This document shows, piece by piece, positions 3,464 to 5,108 of a DNA stretch of 5,108 nucleotides. The notes beneath the pieces are model-generated. The model searched no databases. It worked only from the letters and a program-made list of their open reading frames with translations, and was not told the DNA's origin. The position numbers and the translations under genes were made by a program. Location of the stretch: positions 1-5,108 of the forward strand of contig DQCG01000586.1 of assembly GCA_003533825.1 (NCBI GenBank), in the 5' to 3' direction. Source of the DNA: Phycisphaerales bacterium. Lineage in GTDB: Bacteria > Planctomycetota > Phycisphaerae > Sedimentisphaerales > Anaerobacaceae. The first letter of the stretch is position 1. Every line of letters starts with the position of its first letter.

Positions 3464-5108
3464 TTACTGTTCGGTTTTGGCTGGTGGTTCAATATTGCCG
3501 GTGCCGGGATTTTCAAACGGCAGCCTGCCGCCTCGCCATGCGCCTTTGGCCTCGTGTTCCAGGCCGGCGTATCTTTTGGCAAGATCGATCACGGCGTCGT
3601 TACTTTTATCGACGTAAAGTTTGAGCCAGTAGCCGTCGACGCCCTGCTTTGCGACGCGGATGCCCGCGGCAAGACGTCCCCGGTGGTCGCCGCCTGCGCT
3701 GTCACCTGCTATCAGGGCCGCCATCAGCCGGTCCGCCAGGCTGCCTTTTGTCTGTTCGTATGCCCTGGCCATGGCGAAGACCACTTCCTGTCCGGCCAGC
3801 GTGTTGCCCTGGCAGGCGTAGTATTTACCCGATGCGGCTCCCCACCATGTGCCCGAAGGGTCGGCGTTGGCGGGATTGCGGTTTGCCGCCCGGCCTGACA
3901 TATCGATGATGGCCAGTTGGCGCTTGTCGCGCTGGTCATCGTCGCGCAGCAGCTCGGCCAGGACCTGCTCGGGCAGGTCGCCTTTGGCGAGCATATCGAG
4001 TGCGGGCTCTGCCCAGTCCGGGTTGTGCCAGTGCTGCGTGCAGAACGCCCCAACGCCGGGGCGCGCGTATGGGACGACTTTCCCCACGGCGGGGTATTTG
4101 CTTGCCACGGCCGCCCCGCATACGCCTGTTTCAGGATCGACCGCGACTATGGAAAATGTACCGGTGACATCGGTTTCTGGCCGATGGCCCGCAGCCTGGC
4201 CCGGGGCGATCTCGAGCACGGCCTTTTTAACACAGAAGGTGTACAGGTCGCAGTCCAGGCCCGAGTACAGCAGCCACATCGTTTTGCCGTCGGGGCTTAT
4301 CCACTTCGGCGGGAATCGATGATGGTAGGTCCGGCAGTCTTTGCCGTCCTCGACCGACCAGTGGTCGTCATAGTAGAGCGTCGCCCACGGCCCCCAGGGC
4401 TCGGGAGCTTCGAATATACCCAGGGCGGCGGTATGCGTTGCCTTGCCGCCGGTCAGATGAGAAGTCGCCAGGATATAGCGGCCGAGGGCGGCGTTATACG
4501 TGATTGCGATGCGCTGCGTCCCTTTGGGATCGGTGAAAACAGGCTTGCGCTTCGAGATGTCCGGCGACCAGAGGGGCCTGCCGCTGCCATCGGGGCCTGC
4601 GAAGAAATCGTAGCGGCTTCTCTCCATGACCCGGTCTTTTCTCACCCGGGCCAGAACGATGTCCGGCGAGTAACCATAAGCGCTGTCGTTTGCCTGTGAG
4701 GCGATGTAAATATAGTCGTCTCTTGCTCTTTGATAATTCATGCCGAACTGGACGAACGCGGGACAGCCGAATGTCTCTGAAAAATGCCAGTCGGCCCAGG
4801 TCCAGCTCGCGCCGTGGTCGGTCGAGCAGGCCAGACGGGAATTCGTAAAGTCATCGGAGCCGGCGGGCTTGTAGTTTCGAACGAACATGTAAATTATGCC
4901 GTCGACCGCAATCATGTCACTGGCTTTGGTGCCGGACGAGCCGCCGCCCATCGGGGTATCGGCGTCGCTTTCGAAATTCTCAGCGCTGAAGTCAGGCGGA
5001 TCGCCGACGACCTTCGCAAAGCCCAGCGACAGATTCGGTGCCTGTTTGGAAAAGCCGCGCCCGTCGCAAAAGGCTGTAATCTGGAGGCTGTCACTAACCC
5101 AGGCGATG
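3464..5108 (-). CDS. Sialidase-like beta-propeller fused to DUF1028 Ntn-hydrolase-like domain (5' partial)
   Basis: The frame is open to the window edge. 547 residues are visible and the start is missing. Codons upstream of the Met at 4951 continue the conserved fold (DGRGF, LSLGFAKV, DPPDF), so that Met is not the start. The first part, down to about 4190, resembles DUF4185-type or sialidase-like propellers. It has an Asp-box, STDHGASW (4802-4825), plus APEPWGPW and WISPDGKTMW repeats typical of blade strands. The second part begins at GTFSIVAVDPETG (Thr codon 4157-4159) and is a complete DUF1028 domain. Its marks are ASKYPAVG, GVGAFCTQ, NPDW, CQGNTLAG and AGGDHRG, followed by a short tail. 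DUF1028 has an Ntn-hydrolase-like fold and its function is unsettled. In numbering from the Met at 4951 this Thr is residue 265. It follows a Gly, as at proteasome beta-subunit self-cleavage sites. The protein is likely exported, but no signal peptide can be seen because the 5' end is absent. The stop lies 30 bases before xthA. Domain names come from memory of the families; the DUF1028 assignment is firm, the propeller family name less so. Confidence 0.85.
   Translation of the reverse strand, partial: IAWVSDSLQITAFCDGRGFSKQAPNLSLGFAKVVGDPPDFSAENFESDADTPMGGGSSGTKASDMIAVDGIIYMFVRNYKPAGSDDFTNSRLACSTDHGASWTWADWHFSETFGCPAFVQFGMNYQRARDDYIYIASQANDSAYGYSPDIVLARVRKDRVMERSRYDFFAGPDGSGRPLWSPDISKRKPVFTDPKGTQRIAITYNAALGRYILATSHLTGGKATHTAALGIFEAPEPWGPWATLYYDDHWSVEDGKDCRTYHHRFPPKWISPDGKTMWLLYSGLDCDLYTFCVKKAVLEIAPGQAAGHRPETDVTGTFSIVAVDPETGVCGAAVASKYPAVGKVVPYARPGVGAFCTQHWHNPDWAEPALDMLAKGDLPEQVLAELLRDDDQRDKRQLAIIDMSGRAANRNPANADPSGTWWGAASGKYYACQGNTLAGQEVVFAMARAYEQTKGSLADRLMAALIAGDSAGGDHRGRLAAGIRVAKQGVDGYWLKLYVDKSNDAVIDLAKRYAGLEHEAKGAWRGGRLPFENPGTGNIEPPAKTEQ

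Noticed and set aside
2780..3898. A 372-residue plus-strand open frame
   Set aside because: It is antisense to xthA and the DUF1028 domain, both of which have all expected family residues. It is a shadow of GC-rich codon structure and shows no recognisable domain.
3917..4699. A 260-residue plus-strand open frame
   Set aside because: It lies antisense to the propeller-DUF1028 gene, has no ribosome-binding site or motif, and is low-complexity in Arg, Ala and Gly as expected of a shadow frame.
4949..4951. Met at 4951 as the start of the propeller-DUF1028 protein
   Set aside because: Fifty-two further codons upstream are open and encode conserved-looking propeller sequence, and a Gly/Ser-rich stretch follows the Met instead of a signal peptide. 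The true start is outside the window.

Overview
The window most resembles DNA from an anaerobic, glycan-degrading bacterium, probably a planctomycete of the Phycisphaerae/Sedimentisphaerales type. This is inference. It rests on a secreted GH20 hexosaminidase, a sialidase-like propeller joined to a DUF1028 domain, and a long AT-rich intergenic region holding short repeats that I recall from such genomes. No phylogenetic marker gene is present and no search was run.

Layout. Positions 1-60 may hold the last 19 codons of a + strand gene that begins outside the window. About 61-1014 is non-coding, clearly AT-richer than the genes, and crowded with repeats. In order these are a REPIN-like pair of GTAG-headed palindromes (97-260), an orphan sigma70-type promoter with an operator-like palindrome (344-410), a 72-bp nested palindrome (467-538), scattered copies of an AACAAAGCCAAT repeat (575-861), a 9-bp CGCNGAG tandem (705-731) and a GAAA-tetraloop hairpin (863-880). 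A strong Shine-Dalgarno then leads into a secreted beta-N-acetylhexosaminidase (GH20, 1015-2649, + strand).

Ten bases past its stop, and convergent with it, ends an exodeoxyribonuclease III gene (xthA, 2660-3433, - strand). Thirty bases upstream of xthA, on the same strand, ends a large ORF (3464 to beyond 5108). It carries a sialidase-like beta-propeller with an Asp-box, fused in frame to a complete DUF1028 (Ntn-hydrolase-like) domain. The 5' end of this gene lies outside the window.

How the genes may work together. The hexosaminidase and the propeller protein both fit outside-the-cytoplasm processing of amino-sugar or sialylated glycans. xthA is a housekeeping DNA-repair gene that probably shares a transcript with the propeller-DUF1028 gene because of the short gap. 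The most unusual item is the propeller-DUF1028 fusion. Its junction reads Gly-Thr exactly where an Ntn hydrolase would need a free N-terminal Thr, which suggests self-cleavage. The second is the density of at least four unrelated repeat families in under 1 kb.
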